Source: Coriobacteriia bacterium (GTDB lineage: Bacteria > Actinomycetota > Coriobacteriia > WRKU01 > WQUG01). From it: DNA of 52,760 nt. Below the pieces are notes generated by a model, which searched no databases, was not told the origin of the DNA, and saw only the letters and a list, made by a program, of their open reading frames with translations. The stretch is from the NCBI GenBank assembly GCA_009784345.1, contig WRBW01000003.1:1-52760 (forward strand), in the 5' to 3' direction. Positions 51,311 through 52,760 of this stretch are shown here, one piece after another. Every line of letters starts with the position of its first letter. The stretch's first letter is position 1. The position numbers and the translations under genes were made by a program.

Positions 51311-52760
51311 CTACGATACTTCGTAGTTGAGCTGCGTCAAGACTTCAGCGCAGCGCGCGCAGACATCTGGGTAGCGCTTGTCACTGCCAAAGGTGCGGTA
51401 GTTCCAGCAACGAGGACATTTCTCGAGTTGCGACTTTGCAATCTGCGCCGAAACAAGGCTGAGCTCTTCGCTATCATTGCCGTCAGCGTTGTCCTCGGCA
51501 CTTGCCACAGACTGAGCAGCAGATGCTTCTAGCTGCTTGAAATTGACCTCTGCCACAATGAACATTTCTTGCAAGACCTGAACATCAAGTTCTTGCAGGA
51601 CCGCAATCACATCAGCAGGCGCCGTGATAGTAACGACCGCTTCCTGACTCTTACCAATAAGCCCGGAGTTACGCGCTTCTTCGAGAGCCTTCGTGACCTG
51701 GTCACGCACCGCCAATACCTGATTAAAGGTAGCGACCAAGCTATCTGACTCTTCAGCGCACAGATTCAGCTCGAAGCTAGGCCAGTCACATAAATGGACG
51801 CTCTCCACCAGGTTTCCTGAAGCATCTTTTTTCCAGGCCTCATCCATGAAGCTCCAGGTCTCCTCTGCCGTAAAGGCAAGCACGGGCGCAAAGGTCCTGA
51901 CCAGCAGGCTCAGGGCAGCTGCCAGCACGGTCTGCGCGCTGCGACGCTCGAGGGACTGCGCTGCATCAGAATAGAGGCGGTCCTTCAAGACATCGATGTA
52001 GAGGGAAGAAAAGTCGCCCAGGAAGTCGATGGCTTCGCGCTGTGCGAGGTAGAACTTCCAATCGTCATTGCAGCTCGTGATGGTGGCGTGCAAGTCGCGC
52101 AGGCGAATCATCCAGTATTTGTCAGTCTGCAGGAGCTCTTTGTGGCTGAGTGCGTCCACTACTGGGTCAAAGTCGTGCGTATTGGCAAGCAGGAAGCGCA
52201 GGGAATTGCGGATTCTGCGATATGAATCTGACACGCGGGTCAGGATTTCATCAGAAATGCCCACGTCGCCGCTAAAGTCTGTCGTTGCGACCCAAAGGCG
52301 GATGATGTCTGCGCCCAGTTTATTGGTGATGTCGATAGGTGAAATCACGTTACCGATCGATTTGCTCATCTTGCGGCCTTCGCCGTCGACCGTGAAGCCG
52401 TGAGTCATGAGATTGTTAAAAGGAGCTTCGCCGTAGGCACCGATGCTCAAGAGATATGATGACTGGAACCAGCCGCGGTGCTGGTCTGAGCCTTCTAGGT
52501 ACATTTGTGCCGGACGGTGCAACTCTGGTCGAGCCTCGAGCACTGATGTGTGGCTGACGCCCGATTCCCACCAGACATCTACAATGTCAGTTTCCGGTGT
52601 CAGTTCGCTGCAGCCACATTTTTCGCAGGCCGTTCCCGCCGGCAGATAGTCAGCAGGATCGGTGGTAAACCAGGCATCTGCGCCGCGCTCTTTGAAAAGC
52701 GCGATGACGGCGTCAAAGGTCGCTTCATTTGCTACCACTTCACCGCACTGCGTGCAGCGG
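51311..52760 (-). CDS. ileS: Isoleucyl-tRNA synthetase (5' end outside window)
   Basis: About 482 residues of the C-terminal half, open to the window edge. It includes the KMSKS loop (GEGRKMSKSIGN), WWESGVSH, the anticodon-binding part and a C-terminal zinc finger with CPRCW and CARC. A CTQCG at the right edge belongs to another zinc site. Bacterial IleRS is about 930 residues, so about half is missing. A near copy of the dispersed word at 52148 encodes VDALS. Confidence 0.95.
   Translation of the reverse strand, partial: RCTQCGEVVANEATFDAVIALFKERGADAWFTTDPADYLPAGTACEKCGCSELTPETDIVDVWWESGVSHTSVLEARPELHRPAQMYLEGSDQHRGWFQSSYLLSIGAYGEAPFNNLMTHGFTVDGEGRKMSKSIGNVISPIDITNKLGADIIRLWVATTDFSGDVGISDEILTRVSDSYRRIRNSLRFLLANTHDFDPVVDALSHKELLQTDKYWMIRLRDLHATITSCNDDWKFYLAQREAIDFLGDFSSLYIDVLKDRLYSDAAQSLERRSAQTVLAAALSLLVRTFAPVLAFTAEETWSFMDEAWKKDASGNLVESVHLCDWPSFELNLCAEESDSLVATFNQVLAVRDQVTKALEEARNSGLIGKSQEAVVTITAPADVIAVLQELDVQVLQEMFIVAEVNFKQLEASAAQSVASAEDNADGNDSEELSLVSAQIAKSQLEKCPRCWNYRTFGSDKRYPDVCARCAEVLTQLNYEVS

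Larger units (their letters stand above)
5113..52157. repeat. Dispersed GCGGAGTRCGTCCA word (family entry; copies listed in evidence)
   Basis: Copies of GGAGTGCGTCCA on the plus strand: 5113, 11194, 22602 and 47779, with GGAGTACGTCCA at 29774 and GGAGTGTGTCCA at 14898. Reverse copies (TGGACGCACTCC): 10026, 15903, 22797 and 49155; TGGACGTACTCC at 27947, 35271 and 44011; TGGACACACTCC at 5129. Near copies: 7137 (11 of 12), 20742 (TGGACGTACTCT), 51795 (TGGACGCTCTCC) and 52148 (lacks the first two bases of the 14-mer core). The base before GGAG is usually part of GCGG, or of GCGGGGG/GCGGAGG. Most copies lie inside genes in several frames; strands are balanced. Positions are the left ends of the word. 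Confidence 0.85.

Noticed and set aside
5113-52157. The dispersed word as a Chi or KOPS site
   Set aside because: Copies are equally frequent on both strands; Chi and KOPS are polar with replication.

Overview
The window looks like chromosome from a mid-GC actinobacterium, most likely of class Coriobacteriia (Atopobium/Olsenella-type). This is inferred from the mix of families: EF-Ts/S2, Asp23-FakA-DegV-RecG, zinc-type S4 and L36, RNase J next to dapA, a PASTA-amidase protein, a thioester/Cna_B adhesin and an orphan comF. I could not search a database, so the taxon is a judgement. Almost all genes lie on the minus strand and are tightly packed, often with overlapping starts and stops. Only three genes are on the plus strand: an HTH gene, the adhesin and comF.

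Layout. 1-5020: recG (3' end outside the window), degV, fakA and asp23, an operon with an extended -10 promoter. 5164-7028: rpsB-tsf. 7306-7383: tRNA-His, with a large nested inverted repeat beside it. 7531-16857: a housekeeping run of PASTA/amidase-like protein, glpX, ftsK, rodZ-like, def, fmt, rsmB and uppP. 16909-19825: dapA-rnj. 20010-22311: an uncharacterised membrane protein and lipoprotein pair. 22448-30545: rpe; gpsA-plsY; a block of cmk, plsC, ispH, a DUF512 radical-SAM gene and der. 31459-34644: infA-rpmJ-rpsM-rpsK-rpsD-rpoA-rplQ. 34760-39390: exoA, a secreted subtilisin-like protease, map and adk, so the usual adk-map-infA order is split by two foreign genes. 39649-43263: a 1204-residue thioester/Cna_B surface protein, overlapping tail-to-tail with a shortened U32 gene. 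44183-46807: a polar amino-acid ABC transporter. 47062-48166: a structured RNA followed by comF. 48308-52760: mtnA, then ileS-lspA-rluD (ileS 5' end outside the window).

The most unusual feature is a 12-14 base word, consensus GCGGAGTRCGTCCA, present in about 14 full copies plus four near copies. The copies fall on both strands equally, mostly inside genes and in five of six reading frames. One inverted pair forms the hairpin after tsf. This is how DNA uptake sequences behave in Neisseria and Haemophilus. No such sequence is known to me in Actinomycetota.

Two further observations may belong with it. The promoters of comF and of the surface adhesin both carry 11-bp direct repeats (CTTTmAkCyTT-like) in the same phase relative to the -10, as for an OmpR/PhoB-family activator. 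Directly upstream of comF is a 267-nt region closed by a perfect 12-bp stem, which I suspect is a raiA-motif-type RNA. Together these suggest, but do not prove, an undescribed natural-transformation and surface-adhesion programme with its own uptake word.
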